A stretch of DNA of 64,000 bases from Pelomonas margarita (GTDB lineage Bacteria; Pseudomonadota; Gammaproteobacteria; Burkholderiales; Burkholderiaceae_C), in the NCBI RefSeq assembly GCF_043555875.1, contig NZ_JBIGHW010000013.1:1-64000 (forward strand), in the 5' to 3' direction. Each line of letters begins with the position of its first letter. Position 1 is the stretch's first letter. Shown piece by piece: positions 40,367 through 48,426 of the stretch. The notes below the pieces were generated by a model. That model did no database searches, was not told where the DNA came from, and saw nothing but the letters and a program-made list of their open reading frames with translations. The translations under genes were made by a program, and so were the position numbers.

Positions 40367-41037
40367 CAGGGTTCCAGCGAGTAGCCCAAACCCCGATGCG
40401 TCTTGATCGGGTCGCGCGCGGGCGCCGCCTCGCGCAGCTTGGCGCGCAGCGTCTTGATGTGGGTGTCCACCGTGCGGTCGCCGCTGTCAGCGCTGCTGCC
40501 CCAGACAGCGTCCAGCAGCGTGTCACGGGCATGGATGCGCTGCGGCGCGGCCAGTAGCTTCAGCAGCAGGCCCAGCTCCAGCTTGGTGAGGTTCAGCAAC
40601 TGGCCGTCCAGCCACACTCGGGCCCCGTCGACGACGAAGCCCGCGCTGGGGGGCGGCGCCGCCTGGGCCCTGCGCAGCAGCGCGCGCACGCGCGCCACCA
40701 GCTCGCGCGGGCTGAAGGGCTTGGCGAGATAGTCGTCGGCGCCCAGCTCCAGCCCCAGCACGCGGTCCATCTCCTCGCTGCGAGCGCTCAGCACGATGAC
40801 CGGCAGTTGCTTCAGCGGCCCAGCGCGCAGCTCGCGGCACAGGTCCAGGCCGTGGCCGTCGGGCAGGCCGATGTCCAAGATGAGCAGGGCCGGCGCGGGC
40901 CCCGCGCGCAGCCGCTCGCGGGCCTCGGCCAGCCAGGATCGGTGCTCGACGGCAAAGCCCTCACGGCGCAGCGCGAAGGCCACGGTGTCGGCGATGGCCG
41001 GGTCGTCCTCCAGCAGCAGGATGCTTACGCGCGCCAG
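40366..41037 (-). CDS. creB: CreB-type response regulator, start codon unclear
   Basis: OmpR-family regulator. The receiver domain begins SILLLEDDPAIADTVAFALR, with phospho-acceptor Asp in LLILDIGLPDGHG and Lys in DYLAKPF. The winged-helix domain is complete to KTHRGLGYSLEP. No ATG, GTG or TTG exists in frame between the upstream gene and the start of the receiver fold. The position given uses a CTG at 41037 (reading LARVSILLLEDD); GTA at 41028 is another possibility. The nitronate monooxygenase stop codon lies inside this start region, so translation is probably by re-initiation. A sequencing error is the other explanation. Confidence 0.88.
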   Translation of the reverse strand: MARVSILLLEDDPAIADTVAFALRREGFAVEHRSWLAEARERLRAGPAPALLILDIGLPDGHGLDLCRELRAGPLKQLPVIVLSARSEEMDRVLGLELGADDYLAKPFSPRELVARVRALLRRAQAAPPPSAGFVVDGARVWLDGQLLNLTKLELGLLLKLLAAPQRIHARDTLLDAVWGSSADSGDRTVDTHIKTLRAKLREAAPARDPIKTHRGLGYSLEP

Positions 41038-42050
41038 CCCTGCTGCAGCGCGGCCACCAGCTGCGCGGCCGTGCCAGGCGCGCGGTTCAGCGGCAAGGCC
41101 TGGCCGGCCCACAGGCTGAGCAAGTCCGCCTGGCCCGCCTTGGCGGCAGCCTGGCGCAGCGGCCGGCTGGCGGCGTTGGGCTGGGGGAAGTCGGGCAGGG
41201 CCACGCCGTCCAGCGCGCGCGTGACGCGGTTGGCCACGCCGCGCGCCAGGCGGCCGGAGAAGGCACGCGTCAGCGTGGAGTCGGCGTCGCGCGCTGCCAG
41301 CAGCGCGGCGCGGTAGGCAGGCGACAGCGGGCATTCGTCCACCAGCAGGAAGGCCGTGCCCACCGCTACGGCGCTGGCGCCCAGCGCCTGCGCGGCCGCG
41401 ACGCCGCGCGCATCGCCAATGCCGCCGGCCGCGATGACGGGGATGTCCAGCGCATCCACCAGCTGTGGCACCAGGGCCATCGTGCCGATCAACGCGCCTT
41501 CGCTGCTGCTCAGGAAGCCGCCCCGGTGGCCGCCCGCCTCGTAGCCTTGCGCCACGACCGCGTCGACGCCGCTGGCCTGCAGCTGCAACCCTTCGCTCAC
41601 ATGCGTGGCCGTGCCGACAACGGTGAAGCCCTGCGCCTTCAGCGCCGCCACGCGCGCCGCGCCGGGGTCACCCATGACGAAGCTGACGACGGCGGGCCGC
41701 GCTGCGACGGTGGCGGCCAGTTGGGCCTCGAAGTCTTCCTCGCAGCGCTCGGGCCGCGCGGGCGCGGGTAGGCCCAGTTCGGCATGCCAGGGTGCCAGCC
41801 TGGCGAGGTAGGCGTCCATCGCGGCGTCGTCGCGCCGCGAGGGCTGGGGGCAGAACAGGTTGATGCCGAAGGGCCGGTCGGTGCGGGCGCGGATGTCGGC
41901 TGCCACCTCGGCGATGCGGGCCGGCGCCAGGTAGGCCGCGCCCAGCTGGCCAAAGCCTCCGGCTGCGCTGACGGCGGCAACGAGCGCCGCGCTGGCCGCT
42001 TCGCCGGCCATGGGCGCCATCCAGACGGGCGGCAGGTCGACCGGGCGCAT
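41025..42050 (-). CDS. Nitronate monooxygenase (2-nitropropane dioxygenase-like)
   Basis: 341-residue FMN-dependent TIM-barrel enzyme oxidising nitronates or a related substrate. Typical segments are PVWMAPMAGEAASAALVAAVS at the start, RPFGINLFCPQ, AVVAQGYEAGGHRGG (with the catalytic His), VPVIAAGGIGDARGVAAA-like FMN phosphate-binding sequence, and ASAVAVGTAFLLVDECPLS. The start overlaps the marC stop by one base and the end overlaps creB, so it belongs to the marC-creBCD operon. The link with the Cre regulon is not explained. Confidence 0.9.
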   Translation of the reverse strand: MRPVDLPPVWMAPMAGEAASAALVAAVSAAGGFGQLGAAYLAPARIAEVAADIRARTDRPFGINLFCPQPSRRDDAAMDAYLARLAPWHAELGLPAPARPERCEEDFEAQLAATVAARPAVVSFVMGDPGAARVAALKAQGFTVVGTATHVSEGLQLQASGVDAVVAQGYEAGGHRGGFLSSSEGALIGTMALVPQLVDALDIPVIAAGGIGDARGVAAAQALGASAVAVGTAFLLVDECPLSPAYRAALLAARDADSTLTRAFSGRLARGVANRVTRALDGVALPDFPQPNAASRPLRQAAAKAGQADLLSLWAGQALPLNRAPGTAAQLVAALQQGWRA

Positions 42051-42682
42051 CAACGCCCCGCCAGCGCCGGGAACAGCTTCATCAGGCCGTCGGCCAGCAG
42101 CTCCACCGCCAGCGCGGCCAGGATCAGGCCCATCAGGCGCGTCATGATGTTGATGCCGGTCTGGCCCAGCACCTTGGCGATCTTGCTGCTGGCCGAGAAG
42201 GTCACGAAGGTCACCAGCGCCACGACGACGCCATAGCCGCACAGGATGGCCAGCTCCCACCAGTGGCGGGTCTTGTCGGCGTAAATCACCATCGTGGAGA
42301 TGGTGGCCGGCCCCGTCAGCAGCGGGATGGCCAGCGGCACGACGGCGATGCTGGCGCCGGCGTCCATCTTGCTGTCGCCGTCACTGACGTCGGTTGGCCG
42401 TGCCTCGGCCGGCTTGGCGTTGAGCATCTGCAGCGAGCTGATCAGCAGCAGGCAACCGCCGCCTACCTGGAAGCTGGCCAGCGAGATGCCGAAGAACTCG
42501 ATGATCTTCAGCCCGAACAGGGCCGACAGCGCGATGACGATGCCCGCCGTGCTGGCGCTCACCAGCATGGTCTTGCGGCGCTGCTGGCGCGTCAGGCCCG
42601 CCGTGAAGTGGATGAAGAAGGGCACCACGCCCACGGGATTCACGATGGCCAGCAGGGCGACCAAGGGCTTGTAGATATCCAT
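42050..42682 (-). CDS. MarC/YchE family membrane protein
   Basis: 210-residue inner membrane protein with six hydrophobic segments. Family marks are the start LVALLAIVNPVGVVPFFI, the middle IAVVPLAIPLLTGPATISTMVIYA and the end GINIMTRLMGLILAALAVELLADGL. MarC proteins are often called multiple antibiotic resistance proteins, but the transport function is unproven. It is the first gene of the operon leading to creBCD; the promoter must lie in the 30-base gap before 42682 or further upstream. Confidence 0.92.
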   Translation of the reverse strand: MDIYKPLVALLAIVNPVGVVPFFIHFTAGLTRQQRRKTMLVSASTAGIVIALSALFGLKIIEFFGISLASFQVGGGCLLLISSLQMLNAKPAEARPTDVSDGDSKMDAGASIAVVPLAIPLLTGPATISTMVIYADKTRHWWELAILCGYGVVVALVTFVTFSASSKIAKVLGQTGINIMTRLMGLILAALAVELLADGLMKLFPALAGR

Positions 42683-42712
42683 GACGGGCGATTGTGCGGT
42701 CGGTGTGAAGAT

Positions 42713-43627
42713 TCACTCGGTCGGGGTGGCGGGGTCGTCGGTCAGCGCCAGGTAGACGGCGCAGCAGCCGCGCAGCCACACCAGCGTGGGCAGCGCCAGC
42801 GCCAGCGCGAACACCACGCCGCCGCCCACCAGCGCAGCCAGCCCCAGGTAGCCGCCCTCCAGCGGCACGCCGCTGGCACTGAGCGTGCGCGGGCCCAGGC
42901 CCTGCAGGCCCGCCAGCAACTGGCGCGCCGGCAGCTCGATGCCGGCGCCCAGGATGGCCAGCCCGGCCAGCAGCTTGCCGCCGCTGACGACGACGAAGCT
43001 CGCGGCGGCCGTCGTCAGCGCCACCAGCAGGTAGACGGTGGCCATCAGCAGCGCCGTCTCGGGCAGGCCGTGGCGCAGCCGCGCGCGCAGGAAGCCCAGC
43101 ACGCCCGCGCTGCCCCGGCCGGCCCAGACCGCCGGCCCGGCCAGCGGCCCGACCAGGATGACCAGCACGAAGGCCAGGCCGCCCAGCAGCAGCACGCCCA
43201 GCGGCAGCACCACGGCCATCAGCGGCGCGCCCACCCACGGGAAGCGCGTGGCCCACAGCAGCGCAGCCAGCGCCGCCACGCCCGCGGCGGCCAGCGCCAG
43301 GCAGGCCAGCAGCGCGAGCAGCACGCGGTGGCCGCTGCGCAGCGCGTCGGACAGCGCGCCCTGCGGGTCGCGCACCGGCAGGCCGCGCGCCTGGTCCATC
43401 AGCATCAGGCCGGTGGTGTTGACGCCAAAAAAGGCGACAGCCAGGCCCAGCCCCAGCCACAGCGCGCCCATCGTTTCCTCGGCGCGGGCGAAGGCCGACT
43501 GCGCCGTGGCCAGCAGCAGGCCGGCCATGCAGAAGCCGGCGAGCAGCGCATACAGGGCGCGCAGGTTGCGGGCGGCGTCGATGCTGGCAAGGACGCGGGC
43601 GATGGCGGAAAGCAGCGGAGATTTCAT
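42713..43627 (-). CDS. Polytopic membrane protein of unknown function
   Basis: 304 residues with about six hydrophobic segments (for example LYALLAGFCMAGLLLATAQ, LGLGLAVAFFGVNTTGLMLM, VLLALLACLALAAAGVAALAAL, VLPLGVLLLGGLAFVLVILVGPLAG). No motif I recognise; the family seems conserved in this bacterial group judging by the clean codon bias and structure. It precedes marC by 30 bases on the same strand and may be the first gene of that operon. Confidence 0.75.
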   Translation of the reverse strand: MKSPLLSAIARVLASIDAARNLRALYALLAGFCMAGLLLATAQSAFARAEETMGALWLGLGLAVAFFGVNTTGLMLMDQARGLPVRDPQGALSDALRSGHRVLLALLACLALAAAGVAALAALLWATRFPWVGAPLMAVVLPLGVLLLGGLAFVLVILVGPLAGPAVWAGRGSAGVLGFLRARLRHGLPETALLMATVYLLVALTTAAASFVVVSGGKLLAGLAILGAGIELPARQLLAGLQGLGPRTLSASGVPLEGGYLGLAALVGGGVVFALALALPTLVWLRGCCAVYLALTDDPATPTE

Positions 43628-43720
43628 CGGATGGCGATGCTAGCGATGACGCGAGCATGAGAAACGGGACTCGACAGGGTTTGTGCTAGCTCTGAAAAAC
43701 AACACTTGAGCAGGCACCCT

Positions 43721-43850
43721 CTGGCAAGAAGGAGCCTCGCCACCATAATGATTCGCCTGTGTCTGGACGCCGCACCTTCGCTTGAATGGTTCACGATGGG
43801 TTGAAGCTCCACATGGTTTTTTGGTTTTTGAGTTAGAGAAGGGCTTCCCC
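43721..43850 (+). promoter_or_regulatory. Promoter and long 5' leader of the RNA-binding protein gene
   Basis: CTGGCA (43721-43726) and CATAAT (43744-43749) with 17 bases between fit a sigma70 promoter. That gives a leader of about 95 bases ending in a U-rich stretch (TGGTTTTTTGGTTTTTGAG) and a ribosome binding site GAGAAGGG about 10 bases before the ATG. Long leaders with this kind of sequence are common on cold-inducible genes, and autoregulation by the encoded RNA-binding protein would be possible. Confidence 0.5.
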
Positions 43851-44399
43851 ATGGGAAACAAGCTTTATGTGGGCAATCTGGCCTACAGCGTGCGTGATGA
43901 GTCGCTGCTTGAGGCGTTCGGCCAATTCGGCACCGTGACCTCTGCGAAGGTCATGATGGATCGCGAAACCGGCCGCTCCAAGGGCTTCGGTTTCGTCGAG
44001 ATGGGTTCCGACGCAGAAGCGCAAGCCGCGATCAACGGCATGAATGGTCAGGCCCTCGAAGGCCGTGCCATCGTCGTGAACGAGGCGCGTCCCCGTGAGG
44101 AGCGTCCTGGCGGCTTCGGCGGTGGCGGTGGTCGCGGCGGCTTCGGTGGCGGCGGTGGCCGTTCCGGTGGCGGCGGCTACGGCGGCGGCGGTGGCGGCAG
44201 CTATGGCGGTGGTGGCGGTGGCTACGGTGGTGGCGGCGGCTACGGCGGCGGTGGCGGCGGTGGCCGTTCCGGCGGTGGCGGCTACGGCGGTGGCGGCGGT
44301 GGCCGCTCCGGCGGTGGCGGTTACGGCGGTGGCGGTGGCGGCAGCTACGGCGGCGGTGGCCGTTCCGGTGGCGGCGGCTACGGCGGCGGCGGCTACTGA
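43851..44399 (+). CDS. RRM RNA-binding protein with a long glycine-rich tail
   Basis: 182 residues. Residues 3-80 are one RNA recognition motif with RNP2 LYVGNL and RNP1 KGFGFVEM. From about residue 85 on there is only Gly with Arg, Ser and Tyr, in GGGGYGG and GRSGGGGYGG units. Bacterial and plant glycine-rich RRM proteins of this kind are cold-induced RNA chaperones. The tail is encoded by a nearly pure GGY array that may slip, so its length may vary between strains. The RNP-bearing start at 43851 has a good ribosome binding site; a terminator follows. Confidence 0.95.
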   Translation: MGNKLYVGNLAYSVRDESLLEAFGQFGTVTSAKVMMDRETGRSKGFGFVEMGSDAEAQAAINGMNGQALEGRAIVVNEARPREERPGGFGGGGGRGGFGGGGGRSGGGGYGGGGGGSYGGGGGGYGGGGGYGGGGGGGRSGGGGYGGGGGGRSGGGGYGGGGGGSYGGGGRSGGGGYGGGGY

Positions 44400-44436
44400 G
44401 CCCTGACCCCCTGCTGACCCCAGCACAATGAATAAG

Positions 44437-44461
44437 GCGCCCTCACCGGGCGCTTTTTCTT
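44437..44461 (+). terminator. Intrinsic terminator after the RNA-binding protein gene
   Basis: Perfect stem GCGCCC/GGGCGC with a five-base loop (TCACC), followed by TTTTTCTTT. Thirty-seven bases after the stop codon. Confidence 0.93.
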
Positions 44462-44479
44462 TGGCCTCGTCGCCCCTGC

Positions 44480-44998
44480 TCAGGGCACGGGATGGCGCAG
44501 AAAGCCGTGGCGGGCGGGCAGCTCGGCGGCGAAGCAGTCCTTCGGCAGCCAGCGGCCGGCCTCGATGGCGTCGGCGGCCAGAGTCATGTCCTGCGTGTGC
44601 ACCAGGCCCAAGCCCAGGTCGGTCAGCAGGTAGAGGTGGCCCGCCTCGTCCAGCCAGGCCGATTCGACCCGTTGCGTGGCCCGCCCGGTGTGGCCGAGCA
44701 CGCGGCCGTCGGGCTGCAGCCGCCAGATCCAGGGCGTGCAGCCCAGCTCGACATAGACGCGCTGCGGGCCGTTCTGGAAGTACCAGGCGCCGCGCTCGTC
44801 CACACCGTAGTTGCGGCCGATGAAGGCCAGCAGCTTGTCATGCTCGATGCGGCTGCCCTTGACCTGCGGGAAGGGCCCGGCGCGCTGGATGCGCTCGTCG
44901 CGCATGTACCAGTCGCCGCGTGCGTCCAGCGCCAGCCAGCCGTAGCAATGCGGTACGTTGGGCCACTTCTTCAGCGCGGCCAGGACCAGGTCATCCAT
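44480..44998 (-). CDS. Conserved protein of unknown function (DUF2946/DUF2944-type)
   Basis: 172-residue soluble protein, rich in Trp and aromatic residues. The start LKKWPNVPHCYGWLALDARGDWYMRDE is strongly characteristic of a Burkholderiales family of unknown function; the DUF number is from memory and not certain. It is the last gene of the ilvE run and has no signal peptide. Function not inferable. Confidence 0.78.
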   Translation of the reverse strand: MDDLVLAALKKWPNVPHCYGWLALDARGDWYMRDERIQRAGPFPQVKGSRIEHDKLLAFIGRNYGVDERGAWYFQNGPQRVYVELGCTPWIWRLQPDGRVLGHTGRATQRVESAWLDEAGHLYLLTDLGLGLVHTQDMTLAADAIEAGRWLPKDCFAAELPARHGFLRHPVP

Positions 44999-45010
44999 GG
45001 GGCGTGTCCT

Positions 45011-45976
45011 TCAGCGGTGTGGGGCGAGCCAGTCGCAGACCTGGCCGGGCATGGTCAGCAGGTGGCCGGGCAGCGGGCCCGCCGGAAAGCCGACATGGCC
45101 GCCATGGCCGGGCTGCCAGAGGGTCACATGTGCGCCCACGTCGCCCGGCCGGGGCAGGCTGTGGCCGGGCACGAAGGGATCATTGACGGCATTCAGCACC
45201 AGTGCCGGGATGCGGATGCGATGCAGGTGCGGTTTGGCAGCGGCGCGGGCCCAGTAGTCCTCGGTGTTGCGAAAACCGTGCAGCGGCGCGGTAAAGAGAT
45301 TGTCGAATTCGTAAATGGTGGACGCTCGCTTCAGCCGCTCGCCATCGAACAGCCCCGGGTGTTGCTGCAGCTTTCTCAGCGCCTTGGGGATCATGGTGCG
45401 CAGGAAGCGGCGCGCGTAGACCTGCTTATTGAAGCCGCGGTCGATGGCGGCGCCGGCGGCAGCCAGGTCGATTGGAGCGCAGATCGAGCACACGGCACTG
45501 GCCACGGTGGCCGCGCTGTGGCCGGCCTCCTCGGCCCAGCGCATCAGCGCATTGCCGCCCAGCGAGACGCCGGCAACGAGCAGCGGGGCGCTGTGGCGTT
45601 CGCGCAATCGCTGCAGGATCCAGCCGACTTCCTCGTAGTCGCCCGAGTGGTAGGCGCGCGGCGCGCGGTTCAGCTCGCCCGAGCAGCCGCGGAAGTGCGG
45701 CAGCGCCATGGCCCAGCCGCGTTCGCGCGCCGCGCTGGCGAAGGCGACGCTGGAGTGGCTGGTGCGGTCGCCTTCCAGCCCGTGGAAGAGGACGAAGAGC
45801 GGCGCGCCGGCTGGGGCGTCAGCGAGGAAGTCGACGTCGATGAAGTCGCCGTCAGGGGTATCCCAGCGCTCGCGCGTCCAGGTGGGCGGCGTGCCGTCGT
45901 GCTGACGGCTGAACAGCGCGGGCCAGATGGTCTGGAGGTGCCCGCCGGGCAGCCAGCGAGGGGCGCGGTACTGCAT
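45011..45976 (-). CDS. YheT-family alpha/beta hydrolase
   Basis: 321-residue hydrolase of the YheT/ABHD type. The typical start is PRWLPGGHLQTIWPALF; the oxyanion segment LFVLFHGLEGDRTSH; the nucleophile Ser in GVSLGGNAL; Asp in NAVNDPFVPG; His in GHGGHVGF. Substrate unknown, presumably an ester. The start at 45976 directly precedes the family-specific sequence; the frame continues upstream without support. It is 12 bases from the next gene upstream in the ilvE operon. Confidence 0.92.
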   Translation of the reverse strand: MQYRAPRWLPGGHLQTIWPALFSRQHDGTPPTWTRERWDTPDGDFIDVDFLADAPAGAPLFVLFHGLEGDRTSHSSVAFASAARERGWAMALPHFRGCSGELNRAPRAYHSGDYEEVGWILQRLRERHSAPLLVAGVSLGGNALMRWAEEAGHSAATVASAVCSICAPIDLAAAGAAIDRGFNKQVYARRFLRTMIPKALRKLQQHPGLFDGERLKRASTIYEFDNLFTAPLHGFRNTEDYWARAAAKPHLHRIRIPALVLNAVNDPFVPGHSLPRPGDVGAHVTLWQPGHGGHVGFPAGPLPGHLLTMPGQVCDWLAPHR

Positions 45977-45986
45977 GCGCCCGGCG

Positions 45987-46442
45987 TCAGTGCAGCGTGC
46001 CGGCGTCGGCCACCAGTTCCTGGACGTCACCAGGGTTGCCGGGGCTGGCATGGTGCAGCACCAGGCGCCAGCCCAGCGCCGTCTTCAGGTAGACGTTGGT
46101 TGCGATCACCCAGGAGGTGGGCGCGGCCTGGCCGGCCTCGCTGTGCAGCTGCACGCGCTCCAGCACATGGTGGATGGCGCAGTCGCCGCTGTGCAAGCGG
46201 CGCACGCGCTCGGGATGCACGCGCACGGCGCCGCGCTCGAACACCGCCGCAAAGGCTGCGCGAATGGCCGTCAGCCCGACGATGCGCGGACCGCCTGGAT
46301 GCACGCAGGCGATCTCCTCGTCATCGGCCCACAGAGCCATCAGATGGTCGAGGTCGGCATGCTGCAGGGCCTCGTAGAACTGAGCCTCGGTGTCGTCGGG
46401 CGAGGCCTGCAGCGCGGCCTGCTGCGCGGGGGTGCGGCGCAT
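45987..46442 (-). CDS. SnoaL/NTF2-like fold protein
   Basis: 151 residues with a cone-shaped NTF2-like fold pattern: SPDDTEAQFYEALQHADLDHLMALWADDEEIACVHPGG at the start and TNVYLKTALGWRLVLHHAS at the end. Such domains (DUF4440-type) bind small hydrophobic molecules or act as isomerases; nothing points to a specific role. One base separates it from the zinc-finger gene, so it is in the ilvE operon. Confidence 0.82.
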   Translation of the reverse strand: MRRTPAQQAALQASPDDTEAQFYEALQHADLDHLMALWADDEEIACVHPGGPRIVGLTAIRAAFAAVFERGAVRVHPERVRRLHSGDCAIHHVLERVQLHSEAGQAAPTSWVIATNVYLKTALGWRLVLHHASPGNPGDVQELVADAGTLH

Positions 46443-46443
46443 G

Positions 46444-46659
46444 TCAGTGGTGGTGGCCCACCACCTCGCCGGCCTTGAGCTTGTAGGCCGTGCCGCAGTA
46501 CGGGCACTGGCCCTGGCCGCCGTGGGTCAGGTCGATGAAGACCTTGGGATGGTTGCTCCACAGCGCCATCTTGGGGTTGGGGCAGAAGACGGTGCCGTTG
46601 TCGTTGCAGTCCTTGGCCGTGACTTCGACAGTGGCGGCGGGCGTGGTGTTGGTGCTCAT
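46444..46659 (-). CDS. Small zinc-finger (zf-CHCC) protein
   Basis: 71 residues. The zinc ligands are Cys in FCPNPK, His in SNHPKVF (about residue 37) and the pair CPYCG. The fold (HPKVFIDLTHGGQGQCPYCGTAY) is that of the CHCC zinc-ribbon related to a small mitochondrial complex I subunit. In many Proteobacteria a gene of this family lies directly behind ilvE, as here (22 bases). Function unknown. Confidence 0.88.
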   Translation of the reverse strand: MSTNTTPAATVEVTAKDCNDNGTVFCPNPKMALWSNHPKVFIDLTHGGQGQCPYCGTAYKLKAGEVVGHHH

Positions 46660-46681
46660 GTTGTGTGCTCTCGGACGGCGC

Positions 46682-47614
46682 TTAAACCGCGGTCAGCCAG
46701 TCGGCGTACTTGGGGTTGCGGCCGTTGACGATGTCGAAGAAGGCCGACTGGATCTTCTCGGTGATGGGGCCGCGCGAGCCGGCGCCGATCTCGATGCGGT
46801 CCAGCTCGCGGATGGGGGTCACTTCCGCGGCGGTGCCGGTGAAGAAGGCCTCGTCGCAGATGTAGACCTCGTCGCGCGTGATGCGCTTCTCGACCAGCTT
46901 CAGGCCCAGGTCCTGGCAGATCGAGAAGATGGTGTTGCGGGTGATGCCGTTGAGCGCGCCGGCCGACAGGTCGGGCGTGTAAACGACGCCGTTCTTGATG
47001 ACGAACAGGTTCTCGCCCGCGCCCTCAGAGACGAAGCCGGAGGCGTCCAGCAGCAGCGCCTCGTCGTAGCCGTCGTCGGTGGCTTCCATGTTGGCCAGGA
47101 TGGAGTTGGTGTAGTTGGACACCGTCTTGGCCTGCGTCATCGTGATGTTGACGTGGTGGCGCGTGTAGGAGCTGGTCTTCACGCGGATGCCGCGCTTCAG
47201 ACCTTCTTCGCCGAGGTAGGCGCCCCAGCTCCACGCGGCCACCATCAAGTGAACCTGATTGCCCTTGGGGCTGACGCCCAGCTTCTCGGAGCCGATCCAG
47301 ATCAACGGGCGGATGTAGGCGCTCTTCAGGCCGTTGGCCTTGACGACGGCGCGCTGCGCCTCGTTGATCTCTTCGGCCGAGAACGGCAACTTCATGCGCA
47401 GGATCTTGCCGCTGTTGAGCAGGCGCTGCGTGTGCTCCTGCAGCCGGAAGATGGCCGTGCCGTTGACGGTGTCGTAGGCGCGCACGCCCTCGAAGGCGCC
47501 ACAGCCGTAGTGCAGCGTGTGCGTCAGCACGTGGATCTTGGCGTCGCGCCAGTCGACGAGCTCGCCGTCCATCCAGATCTTGCCGTCGCGGTCGTGCAGG
47601 GGGGCGGGAACCAT
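46682..47614 (-). CDS. ilvE: Branched-chain amino acid aminotransferase
   Basis: Transfers the amino group between glutamate and the keto acids of Val, Leu and Ile (pyridoxal phosphate enzyme). 310 residues, complete: HTLHYGCGAFEGVRAY, IRPLIWIG, the PLP Lys region TMTQAKTVSNYTNSILA, EALLLDASGFVSEGAGENLF and FFTGTAAEVTPI. The start is at 47614. It heads a run with the zinc-finger, NTF2-like, YheT and unknown genes. Confidence 0.97.
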   Translation of the reverse strand: MVPAPLHDRDGKIWMDGELVDWRDAKIHVLTHTLHYGCGAFEGVRAYDTVNGTAIFRLQEHTQRLLNSGKILRMKLPFSAEEINEAQRAVVKANGLKSAYIRPLIWIGSEKLGVSPKGNQVHLMVAAWSWGAYLGEEGLKRGIRVKTSSYTRHHVNITMTQAKTVSNYTNSILANMEATDDGYDEALLLDASGFVSEGAGENLFVIKNGVVYTPDLSAGALNGITRNTIFSICQDLGLKLVEKRITRDEVYICDEAFFTGTAAEVTPIRELDRIEIGAGSRGPITEKIQSAFFDIVNGRNPKYADWLTAV

Positions 47615-47661
47615 CGGGTACTCCAGGCTGAAGAAGGAAAAACAGCGATTTTACGAAGAGC

Positions 47662-48039
47662 CTATGACGCCTCGCCGGCCCGCAGCAGCCGCCACTCGGC
47701 GAGCTTGCCTTTCTTCAGCACCACCTCCACCGCATCGCCGCCGGTGTCACGCCAGATGTAGGTGTCCTCGGTCAGTTTCTCTCCCAGGCTGCCGGTGAGC
47801 TTGATCAGTTCCACCAGCGTCATGCCCTCGTGCAGCTTGCTGCTGAGCATGATGGCGTTCGCCACCGAGCCCATGGGCGCGGCGCCCGCCTTCTGCATCA
47901 GCCGCATCAGCCGGCTCATCTGCAGCAGCAGCCAGAAGACGATGCCCGTCGTCGCGAAGACGATGCCCTGCCAGCCGAAGAAAGCCCCGCCCGCCACCAG
48001 CGCCGCCAGCGCCAGCAGCACGCCCATCCATGCGTTCAT
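47662..48039 (-). CDS. Small membrane protein of unknown function
   Basis: 125 residues. Two hydrophobic segments at the start (VLLALAALVAGGAFFGW and IVFATTGIVFWLLLQM), then a soluble part of about 80 residues (HEGMTLVELIKLTGSLGEKL, EVVLKKGKLAEWRLLRAG). The start codon overlaps the stop of the ABM-domain gene (ATGA), so it is co-translated with it. It lies 47 bases upstream of ilvE. No known family recognised. Confidence 0.75.
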   Translation of the reverse strand: MNAWMGVLLALAALVAGGAFFGWQGIVFATTGIVFWLLLQMSRLMRLMQKAGAAPMGSVANAIMLSSKLHEGMTLVELIKLTGSLGEKLTEDTYIWRDTGGDAVEVVLKKGKLAEWRLLRAGEAS

Positions 48040-48386
48040 GTTTGAGGATCCTGTGTTCCGTCGCTGCGTTCCCAGGCGTAGGCGCGTTCGACGCGGGCCA
48101 CGCGCAGCGTGTAGCGCTCATACCAGCGGGCGCGGCCGGTGTCGCGCGCCGCCTGGTGCTCGGTGTCGCGGCGCCAGCGCGCGATGTCCTCCGGCGTGCG
48201 CCAGTAGGACACGGTGATGCCCAGCCCGTCGGCGCCGCGCGTGCTCTCGGCGCCCAGGTAGCCGTGCTGCGCGGCCGCCAGCGCCACCATGCGCTCGGCG
48301 GTGTCGGCGTAGCCGTCTTGCACGGCCTTGCGCTGGCTCGTGAAGATGACGGCGTAGTAGGGCGGTTCGGGCAGGTCGGGAGTCAT
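48036..48386 (-). CDS. Antibiotic biosynthesis monooxygenase-like small protein
   Basis: 116 residues with a single ferredoxin-like ABM fold: YYAVIFTSQRKAVQDGYADTAERM, GYLGAESTRGADGLGITVSYW, then DIARWRRDTEHQAARDTGRARWYERY. This form, with a conserved WYERY-type end, is widespread and functionally uncharacterised. The start at 48386 is used because the eight upstream codons are not conserved-looking. It overlaps the following membrane protein gene by four bases. Confidence 0.83.
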   Translation of the reverse strand: MTPDLPEPPYYAVIFTSQRKAVQDGYADTAERMVALAAAQHGYLGAESTRGADGLGITVSYWRTPEDIARWRRDTEHQAARDTGRARWYERYTLRVARVERAYAWERSDGTQDPQT

Positions 48387-48426
48387 GGGGCGCTGGGTCG
48401 GGGCGCGCATCCTGCCATGGCCGGCA

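Noticed and set aside
44100..44397. CRISPR-like or tandem repeat array
   Set aside because: The repetition comes from GGT/GGC codons in the glycine-rich tail of the RRM protein; there are no spacers.
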